From: Pseudomonas poae
Lineage (GTDB): Bacteria > Pseudomonadota > Gammaproteobacteria > Pseudomonadales > Pseudomonadaceae
Length of the DNA stretch: 64,000 nt
Direction of reading: 5' to 3'
NCBI RefSeq assembly: GCF_001439785.1
Contig: NZ_JYLI01000001.1
Location: 392,711 to 456,710 of the forward strand
The notes beneath the pieces are model-generated. The model worked only from the letters and a program-made list of their open reading frames with translations. It did no database searches and was not told where the DNA came from. Below, piece by piece: positions 27,603-36,320 of this stretch (position 1 is its first letter; each line of letters begins with the position of its first letter). A program made the translations under genes and the position numbers.

Positions 27603-29012
27603 TCAGAACGCGTAGGTCGCCGACAAGCTGACCACTTCGCCCTTCGCATCGGCCTTGCCGTCCAACGTGGCCCCACCGAGACGATCCTGGTTTTGCGTCC
27701 TGAGTTTGGCTTTCTCGACGAATTGCCGCGAGTAGGCACCGTCGATGCTCAAACCGGGAATGGCGCGGATGTTGTAGCCAAAGCCCAGGGACGCAAAAAT
27801 CCGGTCCCCGTCGGGGATACGCGGGTCGCGCGTGGAGTTGCGCGTGGGCGTCTGGTCGGTGGCCACGCCGGCGCGGAAGGTGAAGTCGTCGGTGAATTTG
27901 TAGTCACCGCCCAGCGACACCATCCAGGCGTCCTTGTAGTTGTAGGGAATGGACACGATCTGTTCGCCGTCGGACTTCAATGTCAGCGCCTTGAACGACG
28001 ACCACTGGGTCCAGGTGACGCTGGCGCCCAATGTCAGGCGGTCATTGAACTGGTGGACCCAGTCGACGGAGGCGTTGGCCGGTACGTCCAGTTGCGCCGA
28101 GGCATTGGCGCCGTTGGCATTGAGGTTCAGCCCGGGATAGGCCAGCGACGGCAGGCCGCTTTCGATCAGCGTCCTGTTGGCCTCGTCGGCGTAGATGTTG
28201 TATTTGCCCTCCAGCTTGTTCTTGATTTTGGCGTGGTAATTCAGGCCCAGGGTGTCGAACTCGGTCGGTTTCCAGACCACACCGGCGAACCAGCCCACCG
28301 AGGTGTTATCCACCTTCACGCGCATCAACGCGGAGCCGACGCCGGAGGGAAACGGCAGACCGATGTTCGGCGACAGGGCCGCGGCCGAATACAGGTCGAG
28401 GTTCTGGCTCACGAAGCCCTTGGTGTGCTGGACGATGGCGCCGCCACCCACCGAGAACTGATCGTTGACCTTGAACGACAGGGAGCCGGTGACACCGACC
28501 GTTTCAATGCGGGTGTCGACGGCAAAGTCGCGGCCGATCCAATCCTGGTCCCACGTGGTACGCGCGCCCATGGGCACCACTTGGCTCAAGCCGAAGGCAA
28601 AGCGATCGTTGATCGGCATCACCATGAAGCCGGTTGGCAGCCACGCGGTAAAACCGCCCTGACCACCATCGCCGGTGCGGGGCGTGGAACTGAAGTCCGT
28701 GGGGTCGACGCTCGCCGGCTCATTGCCGGCATAGTCCTTGGCCGTGCCCTTGTATTTGACGTTGATGCGCGCGTAATCAACGGTGAACTGCGAAATATTA
28801 CGATCGATAAAGGCCATGGCCGCCGGGTTGTTATAGGCCGCCGAAGGATCGTTCTGGAACAGCGAGCCGCCACCAAAGGCACGCCCCCATCCGGGAGCGC
28901 CGAAGGTCGGCGTTGCAAAACCGCCGGCTTGCGTCTGCCCTGTCGCACCGATAAGGCCGCCGAGGACTGCCAGGCTCAACAATGTGCGGGCCTGCCGTTT
29001 CTTGTTATTCAT
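27603..29012 (-). CDS. FadL/OmpP1/TodX-family outer-membrane transporter
   Basis: The 469-residue protein is an outer-membrane beta-barrel for long-chain fatty acids or other hydrophobic compounds. A Sec signal peptide ends at TQA-GGF (about 29), and the mature start GGFATPTFGAPGWGRAFGGGS with AYNNPAAMA is the FadL N-terminal hatch pattern. The protein ends in an aromatic residue (SATYAF), the barrel-assembly signal. ATG 29012 is preferred, with an AGGAG site 7 bp before; a frame extension to 29090 would precede the signal peptide. Between alkB-pra and fadE it most likely brings alkanes or fatty acids in. Confidence 0.88.
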   Translation of the reverse strand: MNNKKRQARTLLSLAVLGGLIGATGQTQAGGFATPTFGAPGWGRAFGGGSLFQNDPSAAYNNPAAMAFIDRNISQFTVDYARINVKYKGTAKDYAGNEPASVDPTDFSSTPRTGDGGQGGFTAWLPTGFMVMPINDRFAFGLSQVVPMGARTTWDQDWIGRDFAVDTRIETVGVTGSLSFKVNDQFSVGGGAIVQHTKGFVSQNLDLYSAAALSPNIGLPFPSGVGSALMRVKVDNTSVGWFAGVVWKPTEFDTLGLNYHAKIKNKLEGKYNIYADEANRTLIESGLPSLAYPGLNLNANGANASAQLDVPANASVDWVHQFNDRLTLGASVTWTQWSSFKALTLKSDGEQIVSIPYNYKDAWMVSLGGDYKFTDDFTFRAGVATDQTPTRNSTRDPRIPDGDRIFASLGFGYNIRAIPGLSIDGAYSRQFVEKAKLRTQNQDRLGGATLDGKADAKGEVVSLSATYAF

Positions 29013-29068
29013 GCTCCACTCCTTATTTTTATCCTCCAGGCTCGGCTGTCCCGACCTGGCCTGCCGCA

Positions 29069-29094
29069 GCAAGTGCCTCTTGCGAGGCACTTGC
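29069..29094. terminator. Stem-loop between the praB-like and fadL-like genes
   Basis: An 11-bp perfect stem (29069-29079 with 29084-29094) and TTGC loop lie after the praB-like stop. There is no clear T-run on the minus strand, so it may attenuate rather than fully terminate. Confidence 0.55.
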
Positions 29095-29135
29095 GTGTTT
29101 CAACGTGTGATCATCACGTCAAGCGCTCCGGGCCC

Positions 29136-29639
29136 TCAGGGCGTCACGGTGAACGCAGGGTTAGGCACGGCGGTCAGCGCAGTGATCTTGCAGCGGCCCA
29201 CGGTCTGGGCGCTCGGCACGCTCAGGGTGTTGGTGGAGTTGCTCCAGTTCACACTGATGGTGACTGGCGCAGAGGAGCAGTCGTTGAGGATCTTGAAGTT
29301 CACCCCGGCAACCGTGCCGGTAAAGGCGTCCGGGCCACCGCTGGCGACGCTCAGCGTCCAGGGCAGGCCTTGCAGCACCGGCACACTGCACAGGGAGTTG
29401 GAGCCACTGACCGAGGCGCCGGTGATCGCGGCACTCGCACCGTTGGCGGCGACGGTCCCGGTGAAGGTGATGTTGCACGTGACCGGCAGGTTCAACGAGG
29501 CAGGCGACGTCACCGTGATGGAGCCTGCTGTCGAGAAGCCGGCACCGGCAGGCGCGATCGTTGCCGCATTCGCCATCGACGCCGCGCTAAAGCACAGGGC
29601 AAACGAAGTTGCACAAACGAGGGTTTTCAAGCTTTTCAT
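29136..29639 (-). CDS. praB: PraB-like small exported protein
   Basis: The 167-residue exported protein has a signal peptide cleaved after SMANA (about residue 25) and a mature part rich in Ala, Ser, Thr and Val with four cysteines. I recognise it as similar to the Pseudomonas proteins named PraB, linked to alkane oxidation and biofilm surfaces, though I cannot check it. The preceding gene is a diverged paralogue: both share the IxPAGxxFxxxGxI opening after the signal peptide and a closing CxI...F-V pattern. An AGGAAA site precedes the ATG. Its place between alkB and fadL supports a role at the cell surface during growth on hydrocarbons. Confidence 0.7.
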   Translation of the reverse strand: MKSLKTLVCATSFALCFSAASMANAATIAPAGAGFSTAGSITVTSPASLNLPVTCNITFTGTVAANGASAAITGASVSGSNSLCSVPVLQGLPWTLSVASGGPDAFTGTVAGVNFKILNDCSSAPVTISVNWSNSTNTLSVPSAQTVGRCKITALTAVPNPAFTVTP

Positions 29640-29772
29640 TGTTTTTCCTCACATGTTATGGCGAATCATTTCGCCAGGGGTAATGGCCATGAACGAGAGG
29701 TCACGGTGAAACTGCAGAACTTCCCTTTCCAGCCAAATTTCAATGCATTTACCGCTTAACAAATCGGAGTAC

Positions 29773-30267
29773 TCAATCGACCACTTTGAAGGTGGGCGGC
29801 ATCTTGATCGACACGGACTTGATCCTGCAGTCTTCGCCAATCGGCACATCGCGGGCTTCCAGCTTGCCGGTGGCGTTGTCCCAGGTGCCCTCGGCGGTCG
29901 ATGGGCCGCACTTGCCGCCCAGACCGAAGGCGTGCACGTCGACGCTGATTCTGGACATGGCGCCGCTTTGCGTGTCCCTGGCGACCAGCACCCACGGCAG
30001 GTTGATAGCCTCGACGCGGCTGCACTTGAGGCCGCCGTCGAACTCGACCTTGTCGACATTCACGGAGGAGCCATCAGCCGCGACCTTGCCGGCGACCTTG
30101 ATGGTGCAGTCGGCGCTGATCAGCTTGCCCTTGGAAAAACTGATTGGGCCCTGGGCCGTGAAGGCACTGCCGGCGGGCTCGATGCGCGCGGCCTGCGCCT
30201 GGTGATAGACGATCAGGCCCAACGCGGCCAGAACGGTGTGGGTGATGAACCTGGCAGGTGTTTGCAT
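29773..30267 (-). CDS. Pra-like small exported protein (paralogue of the next gene)
   Basis: This 164-residue exported protein starts at ATG 30267 after a GGAAGGA site; a longer frame to 30312 has no better start. The signal peptide ends at AQA-ARI (about 27). The mature part carries IEPAGSAFTAQGPISF, which parallels IAPAGAGFSTAGSIT in the adjacent PraB-like protein, and four cysteines, one in the closing GEDCRIKSVSI. It is probably an ancient tandem duplicate that has diverged in composition (more Lys and Asp). It lies directly after alkB. Its function is unknown beyond this context. Confidence 0.68.
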   Translation of the reverse strand: MQTPARFITHTVLAALGLIVYHQAQAARIEPAGSAFTAQGPISFSKGKLISADCTIKVAGKVAADGSSVNVDKVEFDGGLKCSRVEAINLPWVLVARDTQSGAMSRISVDVHAFGLGGKCGPSTAEGTWDNATGKLEARDVPIGEDCRIKSVSIKMPPTFKVVD

Positions 30268-30325
30268 GGTGGATGTCCTTCCCTTGAAATTATTGTTGTT
30301 CGGGTCATACAAGGTTGTTGCGACC

Positions 30326-31606
30326 TCACAGGGGCGCAGCGCTTCGACCGTACTTGTGCAGATACTTCGCGCGCTGTGACGGCTGAAGATTGGTCAGGGA
30401 AATATCACCGGCGTAATGCTTGAGCACGCGGTGGTCCATGCGGCGGCGCCACAGGTACGGCACATAGGCCCAGACGATCATGCTGGCGTAGCCGTAGGGC
30501 AGTTGCGGCGACTCATCGAAGTGACGCAGCGACTGGTAACTGCGGGTGGGATTGGCGTGATGGTCCGAATGCCGCTGCAACTGGAACAGAAAGATATTGG
30601 TGACGATGCGATTGCTGTTCCACGAATGGCGCGGCGAGCAACGTTCGTAACGGCCATTGGGCAACTTCTGGCGCTTGAGGCCGTAGTGCTCGACATAGTT
30701 GACCACCTCCAGCAGCGACAAGCCGTACACGCCCTGAATGATCAGGAACGGAATCACCGCAGCCCCCAGCCAAGCAATCATCGCGCCCCACAACACCACG
30801 CTGTACATCCACGCGCTCAACACGGCGTTTTTCCAGTGCCAGGCTGGCAGGCCGAGTTTGCGCAAGCGTTCACGCTCCAGGTTCCACGCCGAGCGGGCGC
30901 TGAACCACACCGAACGCGGCAGGAAGGCCCAGAAACTTTCGCCCAGCCGGGAACTGGCAGGGTCTTCCGGGGTGGCAACCCGTACGTGATGGCCACGGTT
31001 GTGTTCGGTGTAAAAGTGCCCGTAGAAGGTCGGCGCCAGGGTCACTTTGGCTAAAAACACCTCGAGCGGGCGGGGCTTGTGGCCCAGCTCATGGGCCGTA
31101 TTGATGGCAATGCCGGTGGCCGCGCCGGTGGACATCGCCATGCCCAGGTAGGTGAACCAGCTGATCGCGCCGTGCAACTCGGTGCGCGCGGTAATAAAGG
31201 CGGCGGCTTTTGCCAACCCGCTCGCGGGATCCAGCGTCGCGGTGGCCCGTAGCAGGCCGCCGTTGATGATCCAGTCGATGCCGCCGGCCGCGAGCCAACC
31301 GGTGACCACCACCGAAGCGATCACGAACAGCACACCGATGTAGACGATCCAGCGATAGTAGCTTTGGCTTTCTAGGTGACTGACGGCGGATTCGGGCGGG
31401 TTGCTGATGTCTTCGCCGAGCAGACCGTCGATGAGGGGGATCAGACCGAAGATCACCAGCACACCCACCCACCACAACGATTGCACGCCGGTGGCGATGG
31501 CCAGGGCACCGGAGAGCAAGGGCGTGGCCAGCGGCATGATGCCCAGCCACCACAGGAGGCGCTTGCCGTCGGTCCACACGCCGGGCGCTGCCAAGGTCTG
31601 ATTCAT
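30326..31606 (-). CDS. alkB: Alkane 1-monooxygenase AlkB
   Basis: The 426-residue integral membrane diiron hydroxylase oxidises medium-chain alkanes to 1-alkanols. All four histidine motifs are present: AHELGHK, EHNRGHH, the HYG motif NYVEHYGL and LQRHSDHH. About six hydrophobic helices occupy the N-terminal half and the stretch around residue 260-300. ATG 31606 follows a GGAGG site. It needs rubredoxin and rubredoxin reductase, which are not in the window. The gene is followed by two Pra-like genes and a fadL-like porin, and an operator-like palindrome lies 127 bp upstream. Confidence 0.94.
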   Translation of the reverse strand: MNQTLAAPGVWTDGKRLLWWLGIMPLATPLLSGALAIATGVQSLWWVGVLVIFGLIPLIDGLLGEDISNPPESAVSHLESQSYYRWIVYIGVLFVIASVVVTGWLAAGGIDWIINGGLLRATATLDPASGLAKAAAFITARTELHGAISWFTYLGMAMSTGAATGIAINTAHELGHKPRPLEVFLAKVTLAPTFYGHFYTEHNRGHHVRVATPEDPASSRLGESFWAFLPRSVWFSARSAWNLERERLRKLGLPAWHWKNAVLSAWMYSVVLWGAMIAWLGAAVIPFLIIQGVYGLSLLEVVNYVEHYGLKRQKLPNGRYERCSPRHSWNSNRIVTNIFLFQLQRHSDHHANPTRSYQSLRHFDESPQLPYGYASMIVWAYVPYLWRRRMDHRVLKHYAGDISLTNLQPSQRAKYLHKYGRSAAPL

Positions 31607-31732
31607 GGCAACCTCCGCGCACGCTGAGCGGCAAGCGGGTTCAGGAAGCACCGACGATCTACTGCGGTCGGCCATGCGATAAAAGGCGTTTTTTTCATTA
31701 TTTTATTCGCTCTTAGGCATTGCAAAAACTGT

Positions 31733-31750
31733 TTCAAATTACACATTGAA
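31733..31750. promoter_or_regulatory. Candidate operator upstream of alkB, shared with fadE
   Basis: TTCAAATTACACATTGAA matches the fadE site TTCAAATTAAACTTTGAA at 16 of 18 positions and is itself an imperfect inverted repeat (TTCAAA-N6-ATTGAA). It lies in an AT-rich promoter region. Confidence 0.5.
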
Positions 31751-31789
31751 ATAATTTTTTTAAATAAATAGCGCGGAACCGTTAGGTCG

Positions 31790-32767
31790 TCAACCAGTTT
31801 CTTGAACCCTTTTTGCGTGACCGGGGAGTCGTCTCGCGACCTGCTCCACCAATGCCGCCACGCGTTCGCTGGCCGTGATCGGCAGCATGTGCCCACACCC
31901 CTCCACCACCTGCAGTTTGAGCCCGGGCACCTTGCTGGCCAGGGCCTGGCCGTGTTTGCGCAAGTCGAGCACCTTGTCCTGCGCGCCATAGATCAGCCCG
32001 ATCGGCAGGGTCAGTTGCGCATAGCGCGCCACCATGTGCGGCAGGTCCTTGTTGACCTGGTTGATCTCGGTGGAGGCCGCGTAGAAATTGTCCGCACGCA
32101 TGCCCAGCAAGCCGCCGCCTCGGGTGGCGAAATCGGCCGGTGCGGCATCAGGCGCGAACACGCCCCCGACCACCGAGCGTTGCGTCAACAGGCCGATGGG
32201 CAGGGTCAGCGTGTGCGACACCCAGCGGCGCAACCACGCCGGGCGCACGGCCAGGGACAGGAATACCGGCGGCAACAGGCGCTGGGGGTGCGTCAACGGC
32301 GCTACCAGAATGAGGCCGGACACCGTCTCGGGATGGTCAAGGGCCAGCGCCAGGGCAATCGCGCCGCCAAGGGAATGGCCCAGCACCAGCGGTTTATCCA
32401 GGCCCAATGTGTTTATAAAGTCGCCGATCTGCCGCGCCTGGGCCGGCAGGTTCGCCGCCGTGCCTTTACCTCGGGTGGAATAGCCGGAGCCCGGGCGGTC
32501 GACGCTGATCACGCGAAAATGCGCACTCAACCGGCCGGACAAGGCGTAGGTGAGGTTGCGACTGCTGCCCATCAGCCCGTGAATCATTACCAGCGGCGGT
32601 CCGCTGCCCTCCTCAACGTAATGAAAGCGCTCGCCATTGACCTCCACCACCCGCCCGTTGCGCGGCACGGCCGCTTCTATGCGCCGCGTCATCCAGGCAC
32701 TCAAGCCCCACAACACCGCGCTGGCGCCGGCAAACACCGCCGCAGCCACACTCCATTCGACAGCCAT
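31790..32767 (-). CDS. Alpha/beta hydrolase with N-terminal membrane anchor
   Basis: The 325-residue protein opens with a hydrophobic helix (VEWSVAAAVFAGASAVLWGL) and then has a complete alpha/beta hydrolase fold: the oxyanion HGLMGSS loop, nucleophile GHSLGGA, an acid in IYGAQDKVLD and the histidine in VEGCGHMLPI. ATG 32767 is chosen because GGAGGA stands 7 bp before it; ATGs further upstream lack such a site. It is probably an esterase or lipase held at the inner membrane. Directly upstream of alkB and divergent from a Baeyer-Villiger monooxygenase gene, it could hydrolyse the esters that enzyme makes. That link is an inference. Confidence 0.8.
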   Translation of the reverse strand: MAVEWSVAAAVFAGASAVLWGLSAWMTRRIEAAVPRNGRVVEVNGERFHYVEEGSGPPLVMIHGLMGSSRNLTYALSGRLSAHFRVISVDRPGSGYSTRGKGTAANLPAQARQIGDFINTLGLDKPLVLGHSLGGAIALALALDHPETVSGLILVAPLTHPQRLLPPVFLSLAVRPAWLRRWVSHTLTLPIGLLTQRSVVGGVFAPDAAPADFATRGGGLLGMRADNFYAASTEINQVNKDLPHMVARYAQLTLPIGLIYGAQDKVLDLRKHGQALASKVPGLKLQVVEGCGHMLPITASERVAALVEQVARRLPGHAKRVQETG

Positions 32768-32956
32768 CGCTTCGTCCTCCGCTTCCCTGGGGCTGGCGAC
32801 CCGACCGGTATTGATCGAGGCCTCAGCCATCGTCCTTGCCTGCTGCCGGGCGTCATTCATGGCGTGCGCGTCCGTCGGACGAGGCGCACATACCAAACAA
32901 GGTCCTGGCGTGGGCGAATTTTTCAGGTAGATTATTTAAAATCTTTTTTAAAATAT

Positions 32957-32978
32957 GTAATTCAAAATTACTTTGCAA
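32957..32978. promoter_or_regulatory. Palindrome in the divergent hydrolase/monooxygenase promoter
   Basis: GTAATTCAAAATTAC (32957-32971) is a perfect 6-bp inverted repeat with a 3-bp spacer. It overlaps TTCAAAATTACTTTGCAA (32961-32978), a weak relative of the alkB and fadE sites (12 of 18 positions against the fadE site). It lies in the 263-bp AT-rich divergent region. Confidence 0.3.
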
Positions 32979-33030
32979 TGGTGTTTCATCCAGCGACAGG
33001 AGCACACCCGATGCCTACGAGGGACTGCCC

Positions 33031-34569
33031 ATGAATACCCAGCGTGAATCGATCGACATTGCCATCATCGGCTCAGGCTTTGCCGGCCTGTGCATGGCTA
33101 TCCAACTCAAGCAGGCCGGCTTCACTGACTTTTTCGTTGCCGAGCAGGCCGAGACGCTCGGCGGCACCTGGCGCGACAACCACTACCCCGGCTGCGCCTG
33201 CGATGTGCAGTCCCACGTGTACTCGTTTTCGTTCGCGCCCAACCCGCACTGGTCGCGGCAATTTGCGCCGCAGGCCGAGATCCGCGCCTATCTTGAGCAG
33301 TGCGCGCAGCGCTTTGCGCTGGCGCCCTACCTGCGATTCGGCATGGGCCTGCAACGCGCGGTGTTTGATGAACACCAGCAGCGCTGGCAACTGAGCTTCA
33401 GCGATGGCCGTCAGGTGAGCGCGCGGGTGCTGGTGTCGGGCATGGGCGGGCTGTCGCGCCCGGCACTGCCGGACATCCCGGGTCTGGAGAGCTTCAAGGG
33501 CAAGCGCTTCCACTCCCAGCAGTGGGATCACGACTATTCCCTGAAGGGCAAGCGTGTCGCGGTGATCGGCACCGGGGCCAGCGCCATCCAGTTCGTGCCG
33601 CAGATTGCGCCGCAGGTGGCGCACCTGGACCTGTTCCAGCGCACCCCGCCGTGGATCATGCCCAAGCCCGACCGACCGATCTCACCCACCGAACGCTGGC
33701 TGTTCAAGCACCTGCCCTTCACCCAGCGCCTGGTGCGCAGCGCCTTTTACTGGGCGCTAGAAGGCCGCGTGGTGGGCTTTGCCCTGCATCCACGTCTGAT
33801 GAAAATGGTGCAGAAAATCGCCCTGCGTCACTTGCGCAGGCAAGTTGCGCGACCATCCCTGCGCAAGACCCTCACGCCGGACTACACCATCGGCTGCAAG
33901 CGCGTGCTGATCTCCAACGACTACTACCCGGCGCTGTCGCGCAGCAATGTCGAGGTGGTGACCGACCCGGTGTTGCGCATCGAAGCCGACGGCGTGATCA
34001 CCGCCGACGGCATCAAGCACCCGGCCGACTGCCTGATCTTCGGCACCGGTTTCCAGGCCAGCGATCCCCTGCCCCGCGACTGCATCATCGGCCGCCACGG
34101 CATCGACCTGATGGACGCCTGGCGCGAGGGCGCACACGCCTATAAAGGCACCACGGTACCGGGCTATCCGAACCTGTTTTTGATCGTCGGGCCCAATACC
34201 GGGCTGGGGCATAACTCGATGATTCTGATGATCGAGGCCCAGGTCGCCTACATCCTCGACGCGCTGCGCCAGATGCAGCGCGAGCGCATCGCCACGGTGG
34301 ACGTCAAGCCTGCCGTGGAACAGGCCTGGAACAGCCAGTTGCAGGACAGGCTCAAGCGCACCATCTGGAACACCGGCGGCTGCCAGAGCTGGTACCTCGA
34401 CCCGCGCACCGGCAAGAACACCACGTTGTGGCCGGGCTCCACCTGGCGCTTCAGGCAGCTCACCCGGCACTTTGCGCTCAAGGACTATGGCATCGATCTG
34501 GCGCCCGTCCCGGCGTCCACGCGCGCAACGCCCGCGCCCCATCCCACTGCAGAAGGCAGCCTGTCATGA
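33031..34569 (+). CDS. Flavin-containing Baeyer-Villiger-type monooxygenase
   Basis: This 512-residue FAD/NADPH enzyme has two Rossmann motifs (IIGSGFAGLCMA near residue 11 and VIGTGASAIQF near 180). Between them is the Baeyer-Villiger fingerprint FxGxxxHxxxW as FKGKRFHSQQW. It should oxidise ketones to esters or lactones. ATG 33031 gives the standard N-terminus; a longer frame from 32836 has no family support. It heads an operon with an SDR (4-bp overlap) and a PF10118-type protein, divergent from the hydrolase-alkB cluster. The combination suggests oxidation of subterminal alkane products, but the natural substrate is unknown. Confidence 0.87.
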   Translation: MNTQRESIDIAIIGSGFAGLCMAIQLKQAGFTDFFVAEQAETLGGTWRDNHYPGCACDVQSHVYSFSFAPNPHWSRQFAPQAEIRAYLEQCAQRFALAPYLRFGMGLQRAVFDEHQQRWQLSFSDGRQVSARVLVSGMGGLSRPALPDIPGLESFKGKRFHSQQWDHDYSLKGKRVAVIGTGASAIQFVPQIAPQVAHLDLFQRTPPWIMPKPDRPISPTERWLFKHLPFTQRLVRSAFYWALEGRVVGFALHPRLMKMVQKIALRHLRRQVARPSLRKTLTPDYTIGCKRVLISNDYYPALSRSNVEVVTDPVLRIEADGVITADGIKHPADCLIFGTGFQASDPLPRDCIIGRHGIDLMDAWREGAHAYKGTTVPGYPNLFLIVGPNTGLGHNSMILMIEAQVAYILDALRQMQRERIATVDVKPAVEQAWNSQLQDRLKRTIWNTGGCQSWYLDPRTGKNTTLWPGSTWRFRQLTRHFALKDYGIDLAPVPASTRATPAPHPTAEGSLS

Positions 34570-35456
34570 AGTCATTCAACGGCCGCGTGGCGGCGATCAC
34601 CGGCGCGGCGTCCGGCATGGGCCGCGCATTGGCCCTGGCGCTGGCGCGAGAAGGTTGCCACCTGGCGCTGGCGGACGTGAATCGCGAGGGCCTGAAACAC
34701 ACCGTGACGCTGATCCGGTCCTCGACGCTGTCGCCGGTGCGGGTCACCACTGAAGTGCTGGATGTGTCCGACCGCCAGGCAGTGGACGCATGGGCCGCGC
34801 GCTGCGCAGCGGAGCATGGCGCCGTCAACCTGGTGTTCAACAATGCCGGCGTGGCGTTGTCGAGCACCGTCGAAGGCGTGAGCTACAGCGACCTGGAATG
34901 GATCCTCGGCATCAACTTCTGGGGCGTGGTGCACGGCACCAAGGCATTCCTGCCGCACCTCAAGGCCAGCGGCGACGGGCATGTCATCAACACCTCCAGC
35001 GTGTTCGGCCTGTTCGCCCAGCCTGGCATGAGCGGCTACAACGCCAGCAAATTTGCCGTGCGCGGTTTCACCGAAGCGCTGCGTCAGGAGCTGGATCTGC
35101 AACGCTGCGGCGTGTCCGCCACCTGCGTGCACCCCGGCGGCATCCGCACCGACATCTGCCGCAGCAGCCGCATCGACGCGAACATGACCGGCTTTCTGAT
35201 CCACAGCGAGCAACAGGCCCGCGCCGACTTCGAAAAACTCTTCATCACCGACGCTGACCAGGCCGCCAGGGTGATCCTGCAAGGCGTACGCAAAAACAAG
35301 CGCCGCGTGCTGATCGGCCGCGACGCGTATTTCCTCGACCTGCTCGCCCGCTGCCTGCCGGCCGCCTACCAGGCGCTGGTGGTGTTCGCCAGCAAACGCA
35401 TGGCGCCCAAGCCGCGCAGGCCCGTATTTGAACCCAATGACGAGCCCCGTCTCTGA
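34566..35456 (+). CDS. Short-chain dehydrogenase/reductase
   Basis: The 296-residue classical SDR shows the cofactor motif TGAASGMGRALAL, NNAGVALSS, the catalytic Ser in NTSSVFGLF and the active-site YNASK. The ATG overlaps the stop of the monooxygenase gene (ATGA), so translation is coupled. Its C-terminal 50 residues, rich in Lys, Arg and aromatic residues (LIGRDAYFLDLLARCLP), may contact the membrane. In this setting it probably interconverts a secondary alcohol and a ketone. The substrate cannot be read from the sequence. Confidence 0.86.
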   Translation: MKSFNGRVAAITGAASGMGRALALALAREGCHLALADVNREGLKHTVTLIRSSTLSPVRVTTEVLDVSDRQAVDAWAARCAAEHGAVNLVFNNAGVALSSTVEGVSYSDLEWILGINFWGVVHGTKAFLPHLKASGDGHVINTSSVFGLFAQPGMSGYNASKFAVRGFTEALRQELDLQRCGVSATCVHPGGIRTDICRSSRIDANMTGFLIHSEQQARADFEKLFITDADQAARVILQGVRKNKRRVLIGRDAYFLDLLARCLPAAYQALVVFASKRMAPKPRRPVFEPNDEPRL

Positions 35457-35471
35457 AAAGGAGCACGCACC

Positions 35472-36320
35472 ATGCTGCCTATCCGTCGCGATATCCGTTT
35501 TGCCTTGCCTGCCGAGCGCATCAAGAACTGGCATGAACAGGGCCCGTTCGTCACGCATTTCTTCAATGCGCTGTCGCTGCTGTTTCCCCAGGGCGAGCTG
35601 TTTTTCATGGACAGCGTGCGCCACTACCGCTCGCGCATCGACGATCCCGCGCTGAAAAAGGAAATCCAGGGGTTTATCGGCCAGGAGGCCATGCACAGTC
35701 GCGAACATGTGGCCTACAACAACCTGCTGGAGGCGGCGGGATTGCCGGCGCATAAACTGGACCGCCGCCTCAAGGTGATCCTCGACCTGCAGAAAAAACA
35801 CCTGCCGCCGTCCTTCAACCTGGCGGTGACCATCGCCCTTGAGCACTACACCGCGATGCTCGCGGAAATCCTCCTCAGCGACCCTTCGCGCTTCGGCGAT
35901 TCACTCAAGGGCTACCAGCAGATGTGGTACTGGCACGCCCTCGAAGAAACCGAGCACAAGGCCGTCGCATTCGACGTCTGGAACCGCGTCATCACGCCCG
36001 GCCCCAAGCGCTACCTGCTGCGCACCGGCACCATGCTGTTCACGACCCTGTTCTTCTGGCTGGTAGTGCTGGACTTCCACGTGCGCCTGCTGTTTGCCGA
36101 CCGCAAGGCCGGCGGTCATTTGAAGGGTTTCTGGCGCATGTGCAAATTCCTCTACGGCCCCAAAGGGGTATTCCCGCGGATGCTGGTGCCGTGGCTGCAC
36201 TACTTCAAACCCGGCTTTCACCCCTGGGACCATGACAACCGCGCCCGCCTGGCGGGCATCGACGGGCTGGTCGAAGAGATCGAACAGACGCGCAACACCT
36301 ACGAATCCGCCAGCCTGTAA
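35472..36320 (+). CDS. Predicted metal-dependent hydrolase (PF10118 family)
   Basis: The 282-residue protein fits the PF10118 family, annotated as predicted metal-dependent hydrolases. Conserved acidic and histidine residues on helices, for example FIGQEAMHSREH, ALEHYTAM and WHALEETEHK, give a ferritin-like diiron-type ExxH pattern (EAMH, ETEH), and a hydrophobic helix occurs near LFTTLFFWLVVLDF. The hydrolase name is weakly supported; the pattern could equally mean a diiron oxygenase-like protein. It is third in the operon, 15 bp after the SDR gene. Confidence 0.75.
   Translation: MLPIRRDIRFALPAERIKNWHEQGPFVTHFFNALSLLFPQGELFFMDSVRHYRSRIDDPALKKEIQGFIGQEAMHSREHVAYNNLLEAAGLPAHKLDRRLKVILDLQKKHLPPSFNLAVTIALEHYTAMLAEILLSDPSRFGDSLKGYQQMWYWHALEETEHKAVAFDVWNRVITPGPKRYLLRTGTMLFTTLFFWLVVLDFHVRLLFADRKAGGHLKGFWRMCKFLYGPKGVFPRMLVPWLHYFKPGFHPWDHDNRARLAGIDGLVEEIEQTRNTYESASL

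Noticed and set aside
27495..29759. A 754-codon plus-strand frame across the fadL-like and praB-like genes
   Set aside because: It spans two minus-strand genes with clear signal peptides and an intergenic stem-loop, so it is not a gene.
33011..33034. Small reading frame just before the monooxygenase gene as a leader peptide
   Set aside because: The frame from the ATG at 33011 is only seven codons and overlaps the real start; there is no attenuator structure after it.
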